From assembly GCA_907165135.1 (NCBI GenBank), contig OU015568.1:7200501-7264500 (forward strand): a stretch of 64,000 nt of DNA, written 5' to 3'. Below are positions 27,901-38,556 of this stretch, piece after piece (the first letter of the stretch is position 1; the number at the start of each line of letters is the position of its first letter). The notes beneath the pieces were generated by a model. It saw only the letters and a list, made by a program, of their open reading frames with translations, was not told the origin of the DNA and did no database searches. The position numbers and the translations under genes are program-made. This stretch comes from Oikopleura dioica. Its lineage: Eukaryota; Chordata; Appendicularia; Copelata; Oikopleuridae.

Positions 27901-30900
27901 TGTCACTTCCTCCACTCTCAACACTGAGTACATTGTTGAAGGTCTTACTGAAGGACACGCTTACCGATTCCGAGTTTGTGCTCGCAACTTGATTGGTGTT
28001 TCTGGTTACACTGAGATTGAAGAACCAGTCATTGCTTCTCCACCATTCAATAAGCCTGATCCACCAACTTCTGTCGTCTGCAGCAATGCCAAGGGCGAAG
28101 TTGCCATGATCAGCTGGAAGGCGCCCAAGAACGATGGCGGTAACAAGGTCAAATACTACCACATTGAGCGACGAGAACGACGACGAGGACAGTGGGTCCG
28201 ATGCTCCAACGAAACTGACTTCATCAAATACACAACTCACAAGGTCAGCGGCCTCGTTGAAGGACAGTTCTACGAATTCCGAGTTTTGGCTGAAAACGAA
28301 GCTGGCTTCTCTAAACCTTCTGAGCCATCTCAGCCAGTCAAGGTCGACTCTGCCGTTACTCCAATGGCACCAAAGATCGTCGAGCCTCTCCGTGACTACG
28401 TTGCCAAGCCTGGTCAGAACTTGACCATCCAGACTAAGATTTCTGGTACTCCAAAGCCAATCATCAAGTGGTACAGAAGTGGCAAGGAAATCACTCCTTC
28501 TTACAAGTACGACATTCGAGAAGGACGAGGCAACTACTTCAGCTTGACTATCATGGACTGTGATAACGACGACGAGACTGAATACTCTGTCCGAGGTGTT
28601 AACCCACACGGCGCTGTTCACATGCACGCCAAGGTTTCTGTCCAGGTTCCTGCCAAGCTCAAGGTCCCACGACACATGATGTACGAAGCTACTCGATGTC
28701 GACGACACGAAGTTGTGCAGATCAAGATCCCTGTCGAAGGCTTCCCTCTTCCAGACATCACATGGTCTATCCAGGGCAACCTCATCTTCAACGACACTCG
28801 ACACAACATCCACACTACTCCTTCTTTCACCACTTTGACCATCAACGATGCTGATCGAAAGGACTCTGGATTCTACGTTGTCCAGGCCAAGAACCGATTC
28901 GCCAACGACTCCGTTTCCGTCGAACTCCTTGTTGTCGATGTTCCTCAGCCACCAACTAACATGAAGGTTTCTGAGATCACTCGAGATTCTTGCTACCTCA
29001 GCTGGGACGAACCACGAGACAATGGCGGCCTTATGCTTCAGAAATACTCGATCGAGATGTGCCCTGCTTCTTCCAACAGATGGACTCAGGTCTCTTCTAC
29101 TCGAGCTCAGCATTACACCGTCATCAACCTTTCTGGCCGAACTCGATACACCTTCCGAGTTATTGCTCTCAACGAAATTGGCGCTTCCAAGCCTTCTGAG
29201 CAGTCTGAGACGATCACAACTAAAGAAGACCGAATCATCGCCAGCAACTACGACGACTGGGTTGATCCTCTCGACAAGTTCAAGCCATACGTTGCCAGCA
29301 TCACTTCTGATAGCATCCATGATAGCTTCCACATTTGCGAAGAGATCGGCCGAGGTACTTTCGGTGTCTGCCACCGAGCCAAGGAGATTCTCACCGATAA
29401 GGCTTTCGTCGCTAAGTTCATGAAGGTCGATGGTGCTGACCGAGTTCACGTCCGACGTGAAATTGATATCATGCGAAAACTTCAGCATCCCAAGATCCTC
29501 CAGCTTCACCAAGTCTGCGACATGCGAAACGAAATCGTCATGCTTACCGAGTTCCTTTCTGGACCAAACCTCTTCGAGAAGCTTTCTGATACTCGATTCG
29601 ATCTCAACGAACAGAAGTGCATTGGTATCGTCAAACAGATGTGCGAAGCATTGGCCTTCATCCACTCTCTCAAGATCGCTTACCTCGACTTGAAGCCAAC
29701 TAATGTTATCTTCTGCACTCGAAAGGTCAACCAGCTCAAATTGATGGACTTTGGTCAGTCTCGAATCTGCCAGCCAGGCGAGACCGTTCGACTTGCTTAC
29801 AAGACCCCCGACTTTGTCGCCCCTGAAGTTGTCACCAACGAAACTGTCCACTTTGGAACTGATATCTGGTCCCTTGGTGCTATTGTTTACTTCATGGTTT
29901 CTGGCAAGCTTCCATTCGGCGGTGAAAACGGTGAAGTTGTTCGAAACAACGTCATTGAAGGTTCTTTCGACTTGAACTGCAACGAGTTCACTCAGATCAC
30001 CGATGACTGCCTCGACTTCATCGACCGATGTCTTCAGCGAGACCGAAAGGCTCGAATGACCGCAGTCGATGCTATTCAGCATCCATTCTTGCAGCCACTT
30101 CACCGCGAGTTGAGCCGAGATCTTATCATCCAGCGACAGAAGCCAATCAACACCATTCCTCATCGAGCTGTTTACGGTGCTACGCGAAAGGGTGACGAGA
30201 CCGAGTCTCTTATCGGCATTGCTCGATGGGCAAATGGAGGTGCTCTCAAGTCACACCGAGGCCACACCATTTCCAAGGTCCGAATCGCACCATGGGAAAT
30301 GTCTCCAAAACTCAGAGCTATGCACCATGTCATGGCCAAGGAAGGTTCCACTCCCAAGCTTATCTGCCGAATCGAAAACGCAACTGGCAACGAGAAGATC
30401 ACCTGGTACCACAACAACATCGCCCTCGATACTGGCTTCACCGTCGACGATGAAGGCAACGAGATCAAGAACAACGACAAGTACGAGGCGGAATTCTCTG
30501 CTGCTAAGGGTGCTTCTCTTTACATTATCGGCGTCAAGGAGCGAGATGAGGGAACGTACAAGGTCCGTGTTGAGAACGGCTTTGGTGCTACCTTCAATCA
30601 GCTTGAAGTCTGCGTTGAGCGACGATCTGACCGCACTTGGACTCGAACTCGTCGATCCTTGTACATGAAGCACAAGAAGAGCAAGGGACTCGGTGGCCGA
30701 GAAGTCAAGGCTCTCCGACGACCCCCAGAGTTCACTCTTCCTCTCTACAACAGGACGATTACCGAGGGAGAAAATGTCACTTTCTCTGTCACTTGCACCG
30801 TCCACCCCGATCCAGCCATTACTTGGTTCAAGGATGGCCAGAAACTCAGCTTCGGCGAGGATGATACTCAATACGATTGCACTTCTGATAAGGGTCTCTA

Positions 30901-33900
30901 CTCGATGACTCTCAAGCGATGCGATGCCGACTTTACTGGCGAGTACAGCGTTCAAGCTGTCAATCCATATGGCGAAGATTGGTCTAAGGCTACTTTGACC
31001 GTCAAACCTAAGGCTGCCAAGGCAGACATCACCGTCCGACCTATGTTCCGACGACTTCTTTCCAACATGGAAGTCGAAGAGAACCAATCTGCTCGATTCG
31101 ACGTTCGAGTCACTGGATTCCCTCGACCAACTCTTGTCTGGGAGAAGGACGGCAAGGAAATCACTCCTACTCAACACCACCAGATCGTCTGGGAAAGCAA
31201 CCACGACTGCTACCTCATCTGCTACAACACCTTCAGCGATGATACCGGTCTCTACAAGGTCACTGCTACCAACTCTGCTGGTACCTCTTCTTGCCAGGCT
31301 CAGCTCACTGTCAAGCCTATCAAATACGAGCGAAAAAAGGCTCCACGAGAGAACGCTGACCTCATTGCTGAGTCCAAGCGAGCTAAACTTGCTCGACTCA
31401 TTGCTGGCGATGCTACTCCAGTTCCAATGAACGAACGAGCTAAGCTTGCTCTTGCTGATGCTGAGGCTGCCGCCCGATCTTTGAAGATGGAAGGTGTCGA
31501 TGAGGAAGTTGATCCACTTGAAGATGTCAAACTCCAGAAGGTCCGAGCTCCACCAATGAAGATGCCATACAAGATTCCAGAATCTCGAGAAGTCGATCCT
31601 ACTGTCGCTCGAATTGACAAGAACATCACTCAGTACGAGCCACTTTCTGACATGAAATGGTACAGATCTTCTAAGAAGGCTAACGAGCTCATCGATCCCG
31701 CTCTCCAGGGCACCAAGGTCGAGCCACGACGACAGAAACACATCAAGCAAGTTCTTCTGCCCGACACTGAGGGACTTGTTCCCGTCAAGCGAGTCAAGGC
31801 TGACTTGAACACATCTTCTGATCGATACCGAACTCTTGAGACTATTCTTGGCGACTCTGATAGCAAGGCCATCAAGGATGCTAAGATTGATCCAAACCAG
31901 ACTTACATCACCTACTACCGACCAGAACTTGATGACGAGCTCGTTCTCAAGCCATGCGACGAGTACATGAACGAAGTCAGAGCCAAGGAGATCCTCCACG
32001 ACGAAGAAGTTGAGCGAGAAGAACTCCGACGCAAGAAGTTCAAGAACCGATCTCAGATCCGAAAGGAACTCTACGGCGAAGATGATGAAGAGTTTGAGCT
32101 CAAATCTGTCAAGGTTCCTAAGAAACAGATGGATATGGGAACTCCTCTCTCTGAACTCGAAGCACGACGAAAGGTTCTTATTCCAGATCGAGCTGAGCGA
32201 AAGAAGATTCACATTGGATCTGATTCTGAGGATGAAGCCCTCGCTAACATCAAATCTGGCTCCTGGAAATACGCTGGAATGCGAGAACAGATGGAATTCG
32301 ACGCTAAGAAGGGTCGCGGCCGAGCTCAACCTGCTGAAGTCGCCCCTCGACCAAGATACGTTCCAACTGCTGATGCTGATGAAGCTTATCTCGAGACTCT
32401 TCGACCCCCAGCAAGAAAGACCCGAGCTGCTGAATACTTGATCAACAAGAAACCTCTTGGTCAAGCGGATTTCGAGACTCACGAGCTTCTCCAGCCACAG
32501 CGACGACTTTACCAGGATTATGAAGATTCTGATGAAGAAGAAGCTAGACCAGTTCGACGACGACGCCGACGAGACTCTGGCTCCTCCATCTTCACTGCTC
32601 CTGGCCGACATGGTCACTTCGAAGAAGACGTTGGAGAAGAAACCCTCGAATTCACATCTTCAAAGTACAAGAAGCAAGCAAAATCATCCGCCGCTTCCTC
32701 TTTTGATGTTCCCACAATCGAGACTGCTCCTACTTTCCAAATCCGATTGAAGAGCCACGTCGTTCCCGCTGGATCTAAGACCAAATTCATGTGCTCCGTT
32801 GTTGGCAAGCCCCGACCTCAGATCACCTGGTCTCACAACGGAACTACTCTCACCAACGGTGGCAAGTACCAGATCGAAGATCTCGCCGGTGTTCTCACCC
32901 TCACCATCCACAACTGCAATGCTGATGATGCCGGAACTTACCAAGCCCGAGCTTTCAACACTGCTGGCGAGTCTTCTGACTACGCCACCCTTGAGATCGG
33001 AGAATACGGATCTACCAAGAGCCAGCGAGGATTGAGCGATGGCACCAAAATGAGCTCGATGAAGATGGACGAATGGTCAATGCGAGAGCCTTACCGAAAG
33101 TCCACTCAGGCCGTCGCCGGTGCTCGAAAACTCCCTGGTGAGCCATATTTCCTCTCTGCTCCACGAGACCAGACTGTTGCTGATGGAGAGACTGCTCGAT
33201 TCACCGCCAACGTTGATGGCAGCCCAATGCCAAGAACAATGTGGCAGCGAATGGGCGCCAATCTTCGAGATTCTGACAAGTTCAACATCCGATCTATCAG
33301 AAACCAGCAAGTCCTTGAGATCCGAAATGCTTCGGTCATCGATGCCGGAGAATACGCCGTCACCATCCAATCCCTCAAGGGAGAAGAAACCGCCTACTTC
33401 CAGTTGAACGTCCAAGGCCGAGCCCGATCCCGAGCTGCTGTTGCTTCCCCAACTCCTTCTACTGGTTCCCGAACTAGCCGATCGAGCCGAAAAGGCAAGC
33501 CAATGGTCATCTCCGAACTGCACGGACAGATTCAGCTGAACGGCTCCGTCAAACTCGACTGCTCTGTCATGGATGAACACGCTGTCAAGTCTGTTGTCTG
33601 GTACAAGAACGACCGGCAACTTTCTTCTGCAAACGCTACCGCCTCTGCTGGACAGTACACTTACACCATCGATGGAGTCACTGCTGCTGATGCTGGACAC
33701 TACGCCTGCCACTTGGTTGGACTTTCCGGATCTACTACAACTTCCTATGAGCTTCTCGAGGACCGAATCGCCGACTACGCCGCCAACGCTGCCAAGGTCC
33801 AGCGAGTTACCTCCCCCGTGAAGATTGCCAACGAAGTCACTTTGGAATCCCTCCCTGCTCAGCTCGAAGTCGCCGCTGATACCGTTCTCAGTCTTTCTAC

Positions 33901-34105
33901 CACTTTCACTGGCTCTCCCGGTAAAATCGAATGGACCCGAAACGGACAGCCTCTTGCCGATGGAGACGAAGGTGGACGAGTTACTGTAGAAACCACTCTT
34001 TCTTCTACCACCCTTACTGTCTTGGCCGTCTCTACTGATGACGCTGGACGATACAGACTTACTGTCGGTGATGAAGGATCCACCGCTGTCGTAAGCATTG
34101 TTTAA
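972..34105 (+). CDS. TTN: Titin, A-band/M-band portion with kinase
   Basis: This is a giant sarcomeric ruler of about 11,000 residues. Exons are 972-1142, 1187-2053 and 2097-34105, with introns of 44 and 43 bp. The start ATG 972 is the first in frame after TAG 927. After about 90 low-complexity residues (NNNNN, then Ala/Lys/Pro/Glu) the protein enters in the middle of an FN3 domain. It then runs Ig-FN3-FN3-FN3-Ig-FN3-FN3-FN3-Ig-FN3-FN3 seven times, followed by Ig-FN3x3-Ig-FN3x3-Ig-Ig-FN3-FN3-Ig-Ig-FN3, the kinase and seven M-band Ig domains. This order is that of the vertebrate thick-filament region, so it should bind myosin and myosin-binding protein C along the A-band. Z-disc, I-band and PEVK parts are absent. 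Arginine is almost always CGA, and a strong codon bias suits high expression. One single-base frame break lies near 17980. Confidence 0.96.
1465..4775 (+). repeat. TTN: Titin 11-domain super-repeat 1
   Basis: Ig at 1465, three FN3, Ig at 2690, three FN3, Ig at 3900, two FN3. Ig domains are recognised by the spaced Trp and the D-S/A-G-x-Y motif, FN3 by the W..P..DGG turn and the F-R-V-x-A-x-N motif. Domain borders are accurate to about 20 bases. The unit is about 3.3 kb (1,100 residues), the size of the vertebrate C-zone unit. Confidence 0.9.
4776..8160 (+). repeat. TTN: Titin 11-domain super-repeat 2
   Basis: Ig at 4775, 5980 and 7255 with 3, 3 and 2 FN3 domains between and after. The seventh domain (about 6585-6925) carries an Arg/Ser-rich insertion, and the eighth an acidic C-C' loop near 7040-7090. 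Confidence 0.9.
8161..11450 (+). repeat. TTN: Titin 11-domain super-repeat 3
   Basis: Ig at 8160, 9365 and 10570, followed by 3, 3 and 2 FN3 domains. Same order and length as its neighbours. Confidence 0.9.
11451..14725 (+). repeat. TTN: Titin 11-domain super-repeat 4
   Basis: Ig at 11450, 12640 and 13850, followed by 3, 3 and 2 FN3 domains. The third Ig lacks the usual central Trp (it reads TPYMRVTRG), an unusual core change. Confidence 0.9.
14726..17984 (+). repeat. TTN: Titin 11-domain super-repeat 5
   Basis: Ig at 14725, 15930 and 17105, followed by 3, 3 and 2 FN3 domains. The last FN3 runs into the frame break near 17980. Confidence 0.9.
17976..17986 (+). other. TTN: Single-base frame break in titin
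   Basis: Up to 17981 the reading frame is in phase 0 (SVQLSA). From 17981 the homologous frame is shifted by -1 (QELLIPPALDLS). The FN3-to-Ig linker is complete if one C is added to the CC at 17980-17981. No slippery heptamer is present, and candidate GT-AG introns of the right phase would delete conserved FN3 strands. Confidence 0.75.
17985..21325 (+). repeat. TTN: Titin 11-domain super-repeat 6
   Basis: Ig at 17985, 19180 and 20430, followed by 3, 3 and 2 FN3 domains. The eighth domain has a long Glu/Ala-rich C-C' insertion (about 20215-20290). Confidence 0.9.
21326..24680 (+). repeat. TTN: Titin 11-domain super-repeat 7
   Basis: Ig at 21325, 22520 and 23795, followed by 3, 3 and 2 FN3 domains. 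The eighth domain has a long acidic C-C' insertion (about 23550-23640). Confidence 0.9.
24681..29235 (+). other. TTN: Titin P-zone-like domains before the kinase
   Basis: The super-repeat decays here: Ig 24680, FN3x3, Ig 25870, FN3x3, Ig 27065, Ig 27355, FN3x2, Ig 28360, Ig 28650, FN3 28945. The closing Ig-Ig-FN3-kinase order equals vertebrate A168-A169-A170-kinase, the segment known to bind MuRF ubiquitin ligases. The first FN3 after the Ig pair has a Pro/Glu/Ala-rich loop at about 27775-27885. Confidence 0.85.
29321..30091 (+). other. TTN: Titin kinase domain
   Basis: A Ser/Thr kinase fold of the titin/MLCK group. Visible parts are the glycine loop GRGTFG, the lysine of VAK (29414-29416), a Glu in the RREI helix, the catalytic Asp in YLDLKPTN (29687-29689) with its Lys and Asn, DFG (29747-29755) and APE. 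The FGQSR..PGE..RL stretch is specific to titin kinases. All canonical catalytic residues are present, although HRD reads YLD. The vertebrate autoinhibitory tyrosine in the P+1 loop is replaced: PDFVAPE here instead of a YY pair. Confidence 0.92.
30297..34105 (+). other. TTN: Titin M-band tail with seven Ig domains
   Basis: Three Ig domains follow the kinase (about 30297-30620, 30717-31010, 31015-31318). A charged linker of about 460 residues comes next (31319-32700), rich in Lys/Arg/Asp/Glu with a run of six Arg near 32560. Four more Ig domains follow (about 32701-33000, 33130-33417, 33500-33750, 33820-34105). Stop TAA 34103-34105 comes directly after the last Ig. By analogy this part anchors titin at the M-line. 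Confidence 0.85.
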
Positions 34106-34659
34106 AAAAATACCTTTTTTAGCTGTGCAGTTTATTAACTGTGTTTTCTTTTACCTATTTAATTGATCGTGAAAGCCAAAAAAAACTTCGAAAAACAAAA
34201 AAAAAAATATCACGAAAAGACCAATCCCTTGGCCGGGAAAAGGTCCAATTTATCAAATCATTGATAATTTTCACAGCAAGGTAACAAATTCGATGCTCTT
34301 GATTAAACCCGTTCTAGCTGCTTCAAGCGCTGAGGGTTAATAAAATTGAGGTGCTCGAGCCTTGCTTTGATTAATTATCACCGGGACAGCACTCCCACAA
34401 TTAAGAAAAAAAAATACTCTTTCACGATCATACTTTTTCCTTTTACTCTTCCTTGACTTCAATTCTGTGTGCTTCAAATTGTGCTGTACTTTCTTCTGTT
34501 CAAATTATTCAACTGCAACCCAACTTTTGAACCATTTTGAATCGAATAAAAAATTCGGAATTTAAAATCAACAAGTCTCATTTTTCCAATTCACAATTGT
34601 CCAAACAAAGCATTCGCATCAAACAGGAAAGAAAAGCTAAAACTGGGAAAGTGGTAAAG
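34106..34659. other. Titin/tropomyosin convergent spacer
   Basis: No gene is seen. The sequence is rich in A and T runs. An AATAAA occurs at 34545-34550, far from the titin stop, so the titin poly(A) site is not clear. Confidence 0.5.
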
Positions 34660-34665
34660 TTTATT
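34660..34665 (-). terminator. Polyadenylation signal of tropomyosin
   Basis: AATAAA on the minus strand, about 20 bases after the tropomyosin stop codon. Confidence 0.55.
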
Positions 34666-34685
34666 TGACTATTTAAAAAGGTTAT

Positions 34686-35880
34686 TCATGCAATCTCTCC
34701 GAGCTCCTTCATCGTTTGTTCAAGATTACGCTCGGCTTCGTCTCGTTCAGCTTTGAGCTTTTCAATTGTGTCTTCGGAGTCATCAAGTTGTCGCTAGAAA
34801 AAAGTCGTTGTTGAAAAAAAAAATTTTGAAAAAGGAATTCGCACCTGAAGTCCGTTTACTTTGGCGACAAGCTCTTCAATTGTACGCTCGTTTTCTTTAT
34901 TCACAGAGGAGAATTTCGCGACTTGGTCTTCCAATTGAGCTTCTTTTTCAGCAGCTTGATCATCAGCCGCCTGGAACGCTTTCAAAGCTGAAAACGGCAA
35001 TCAATCATCATTCAGAGCACCCGAAACTTACAAGAAGTGAGTTGCGTATTTTCCGATTCGGCGTTTTTAAACTGCTGGCAGAAGGTATCAGCTCGATCTT
35101 CAGCTTGCTCAAGCTCGGCTTCCAGGACTTTGACGCGTCTTTCGAGATCTTCTCGTTCACGGACCGCGTTTTCTGCCTCCAAGACTGCTCTTTTCAGCGA
35201 GATTTCCTGGGAAATTTAATAAGGAAAGTAATAAAAAATGGATGATTCACCTGATCGTCGCATTTTTCAGCAGTAAGGGCTTCTGCGTTCTCGAGCGATG
35301 TAAGTCTTCGTGTAGCTTCATCCCTCTCAGTTTCGGTTCTCTCCAAGTCGGCAGTTAGCCGAGCGCAGTTCTCCTCAAGTCGATCAAGATTGTCCTCGAG
35401 GAGTTGAACCTTAATTTGCTTGTCAGAATAAACTCGCTAATACAACCGATAAATAGCGATGCCTGGCTGGCATTTTAAATCCATCCTCGTTAAATCTTTA
35501 CAAAGTGCGGCGAATAAATCACTTTTTTCAAAGGAAGAATCTTACCCTAGGCTCGGCAACCTGAATAGAAAACCTGAGTCAGGTTCTAAAGAGCCAAAAT
35601 GAAAAGCCGCGTTGCGGCTTTTTATAAACGAAGCCATTTTAATCAATTTTTTTATACTAGCAAAGCCGCTTTGGTCAGGCTCTTTAGAACCTGACTCAGG
35701 TTTTTCACACAGGTTACCGAGCTCAGATCTTACCCGTCTGTTTTGGCTGGCAGCTTCGTTTTCTGCCTTTTCTGTCTCAATATTCGCCTTGTCTAGTTGT
35801 GCTCTGAGAGTAACGATTTCATCCTCCTTGATTTCGAGTTCGTCTTTCAGCGCTGTGATTTTTCTCTTGATAACTTCCAT
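34686..35880 (-). CDS. TPM: Short (non-muscle type length) tropomyosin
   Basis: Exons on the minus strand: 35880-35734, 35409-35251, 35206-35032, 34987-34845 and 34793-34686. Together they encode 243 residues in frame. The whole protein is an alternating heptad coiled coil. Its start (MEVIKRKI) and the SQNRR/VQLLED junction correspond to the exon boundary SLNRR/IQLVEE of short vertebrate tropomyosins (248 residues). It should form a dimer along actin and control myosin access. The C-terminus (MKELGEIA) differs from the usual NDMTSI/M end, which matters for head-to-tail overlap. It lies next to titin but convergent, so they do not share a promoter. Introns are 44-45 bp except intron 1 (324 bp), which holds a foldback element. 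A TATATTCAG acceptor-like site lies just before the ATG. Confidence 0.88.
35551..35722. mobile_element. Foldback (MITE-like) element in tropomyosin intron 1
   Basis: The arms 35551-35595 and 35678-35722 are inverted copies of about 45 bases. The core 35568-35595 matches the complement of 35678-35705 at 27 of 28 positions and contains the self-complementary CCTGAGTCAGG. The loop has a second perfect hairpin (AAAAGCCGC, GTT, GCGGCTTTT) at 35602-35622. A related element is at 62566-62680. No transposase is encoded. Confidence 0.8.
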
Positions 35881-37014
35881 TTTTTACTTCAGCTCTGAAT
35901 ATAAGATCCTTTTTTTCTGTTCAATTTCAATTTTGGACTTTCTGAAACTCTGGACCGGGTTTTATCTCTGGCACACGGCGGGGAATATCACACGTTAGAG
36001 TCAAAAATCACTAACACAGCATTCAGATAGTCACAAACACGTGATAAAATCAAGATACAAGCTCTTTTGAAAAAGAAAAAATAGTGAATTGAGGGTACAC
36101 TCCTCTTGAAAGTGTAGTTGTGTGGCGAAATGGTAGCTGGTTTCTCTCGATTTTGGTAAAGTAGTGGTTGAAATAAAGGAACAAAGCGTGTCTCAACTCG
36201 TTGTCTTTGAGCTCGACAAAGGCATTGACGAGTTGGAGCACCACAAGATGGCGCTTGTTGCCGGAAATCGGCACGTCTCCTACTTGGGGACAACAAAGGA
36301 ACACGCTCGTGCTCGTTCAACTGTGCATCTCTGGAAATAAAATCAAAAGAAAACAAAGAGGAGGACAATTTGAATGTTGAATGTTGTAAATCACAAATTT
36401 CATTTGTTTGTTAGACTTTTCAAAATTCTCGATTTTATTTTAAGAAATTTGATTTTTTTGTAAAACACTCAATTAAAAACGCTCTCTCTAACAAAAGCCA
36501 AAATGTTATTGAATTTCAAGAGTCGCCATTCAAGATTGTCGCTAATAAAGAATTCAATAATATCTCTGTCGAGCTTTTATTTCAACTCTCTCATTGCCAG
36601 ATTGAATCTGGGCGCTTTTGAAGAATTCAGAATTGAAGAGGCGAATAAATGCGGCGGATATCTCCTGGCCCGCGGTCTCTCTCTCTCTGCTGGGAACAGA
36701 GCTGGTTTGATGACGCTGGCCTTTCGATGGGCTTGAATCAACGAACCTTTCACAATCACGAATCGTAAAAAAATCTTCAAACAGCGCCAGTCATCAAGCT
36801 CACGATGTCAACATCCGATTTCCTCTTTCTGTCCAGCGTCCGATCCATCCACGCAATCACCGCCGCACCGCCGCCGCACCCCGGCTGTTCACCAAAAAAA
36901 ATAAAACACTCATCATCCTAATTACTTTACAGCCCCTTTGTCGACCACCCAGCAAGATTTTATTTCATTAAACTTTTTTCTAAAATCACTTTTTTACGTT
37001 TTCAATTTTTTTAT
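35881..37014. other. Spacer with an unassigned minus-strand ORF
   Basis: Minus-strand 36304-36050 and 36368-35991 are overlapping open frames with moderately coding-like codons. One contains the stretch VVLQLVNAFVELKDNELRHA, after an acceptor-like TTATTTCCAG near 36332. I recognise neither and cannot choose between them, so this may be leader or untranslated sequence. Bases 36370-37014 hold no supported gene. Confidence 0.3.
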
Positions 37015-37227
37015 TTATTTCAATGCAGCAAATTTTGGGTTGATCTCTACCAATTCTTTTTCAATTTGCTCCTGCTCGGGCAGCATGAACTGGCTAGTAA
37101 GAGGATCAGTAGGATTGCAGTTCCTACTATCCAGCAACCAACCGATTCCAAGGCCAATCGTCGTCACTAGGAAGAAAATTGCAGCGATTCGCCAAAAATG
37201 CTTTTTGATCACATCACGGAGACACAT
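37015..37227 (-). CDS. Micro-membrane protein, paralogue A
   Basis: A 70-residue product of a single exon with no recognised family. It begins MCLRDVIKKHFWRI, continues into one hydrophobic segment of about 20 residues (AAIFFLVTTIGLGIGWLL) and ends in a polar tail. The basic N-terminus followed by the hydrophobic stretch suggests a signal anchor with the tail outside or in the lumen. It is paralogous to the neighbour at 37446-37679: the first 30 residues align without gaps (MCL.D.IKKH.WRI.AI.F). Two such copies on the same strand about 220 bp apart support both being genes. Confidence 0.6.
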   Translation of the reverse strand: MCLRDVIKKHFWRIAAIFFLVTTIGLGIGWLLDSRNCNPTDPLTSQFMLPEQEQIEKELVEINPKFAALK

Positions 37228-37445
37228 TTTCACTCTTTTTTTCTATCACTTTTCCAATGAGAAAATGATCGACACTACCACTACCACTAACACTTGCATG
37301 CTACTCCTGCTCATGCTCGAACTTGCTAAGAATAAATAACTGAGGTCGGATCATTTGAGTTGGTTACAGTATATTATCAGAATAATCATCGTCATACTAC
37401 TAGTAAGAAATCAAAGCTTACAGAAATATCCTCTTTTGTCGATTT

Positions 37446-37679
37446 TTAGTTCATTTGTTCGCTTGGAGGGATGATTTTGGGATTTACGACGTAGTCTTCG
37501 AGATTTTCAATCTGTGCGACGGATCTTTGAGCTCTTCCTCCGCCTTGGGGAGGAGCTTGGGTTGTTGTTGTGCAGGGGTCAGAGACCCCCCATCCGATGG
37601 ACAAGGCGATGGTGCTGCACATGAAGATGATCGCTAGAATTCTCCAGATATGCTTTTTGATGCAGTCTCCCAGGCACAT
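37446..37679 (-). CDS. Micro-membrane protein, paralogue B
   Basis: A 77-residue product. It starts MCLGDCIKKHIWRI, has one membrane segment (LAIIFMCSTIALSIGWGV) and then a Thr/Pro/Gly-rich hinge (TTTTQAPPQGGG) and a polar tail. The ATG at 37679 is chosen because similarity to paralogue A begins exactly there. The conserved N-terminal cysteine and IKKH.WRI motif could be a lipidation or interaction site, but nothing shows this. Function unknown. Confidence 0.6.
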   Translation of the reverse strand: MCLGDCIKKHIWRILAIIFMCSTIALSIGWGVSDPCTTTTQAPPQGGGRAQRSVAQIENLEDYVVNPKIIPPSEQMN

Positions 37680-38556
37680 TTTGTCTCTTTTTGTCAAATT
37701 CAAATTTTATGATAATTTACAGATACGCTCCCATTTTTACGTGTGCTTACGGGTTAATAATTAATGGCTTGGGAATTTTACGAGAGTTCTGTGTACTCAA
37801 GATGTTGGTCCAAAAAGTCATGGTCAGCTGAGTCCGACTCATAGGGAAATAAAAGACAAGATGATTTGTTTCGATATTGTCGATGGTTATTCACACGCAG
37901 TTGACTTTAGTAGGCAAGGAATCGATCCTTGAGGACTCCAAGCTCGCCTAGACTCGCATTCCTTTCAATTTCAAATTGTTTAGACAATGGTCAGCGTCTT
38001 TTCAAAACTTACGATAATTCCCGCGCCCCCCAAGCCAGACTAAACATTGCTCGCGGGCACATTCCTTTTGCCGCCGCTACGAGATGACTTTCTCCTATTT
38101 CCTTTTTTTTTGAACTCGACGATAGGGCAAATATAGGGTACATTTTATTTTCAACACAGCTACTTTATGGCATTGAAAGCCCCCGCATCAGAACAGGCGA
38201 TCACTCTCAAACCGTAAAAGCAGAAAGAAAGTGCTTAGGCAAGATTTGAAGCCTAATTTACCACATAAATAACGCCATCGACTCTTTAATAAGGTCAAAG
38301 TAATAATAGTCATTTTATTTTTATCTGGCTCCGGTCTGCTTTTGCCGAAGTTCGAATCGTTCTGAACTGTCTGGCGCGATTCCACCGAGGTTTCGGATAG
38401 AACAAACTTTGTCAAAAGAACCACGTCTTTCTTAAAAAAAACTTATGATTAAAAACTTTTGCAGAGCAGTTTTCATAATAATGATCAAATCTGGCCATAA
38501 GATATTTGTATTTGCTATGGCGGCGGCCCCGTTTGCCAACAAAAACAAGTACCAAA
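37680..38556. other. Intergenic spacer
   Basis: Upstream of paralogue B (minus) and of the AprA-like gene (plus), so probably a divergent promoter region. I see no gene or RNA in it. A C/G-rich island at about 38010-38090 stands out from the AT-rich surroundings. Confidence 0.45.

Noticed and set aside
1382-34105. Many antisense and out-of-frame ORFs along titin (up to about 900 codons)
   Set aside because: They are by-products of the strong codon bias and repeat structure of titin. Their translations are Ser/Leu-rich and have no domains.
36503-36780. Overlapping ORFs on both strands
   Set aside because: Neither has recognisable content or signals. Kept only as part of the described spacer.
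37880-38010. Possible tRNA-like fold in a G/C-richer stretch
   Set aside because: I could not place a T-loop GTTCRANNC and an anticodon arm at proper distances.
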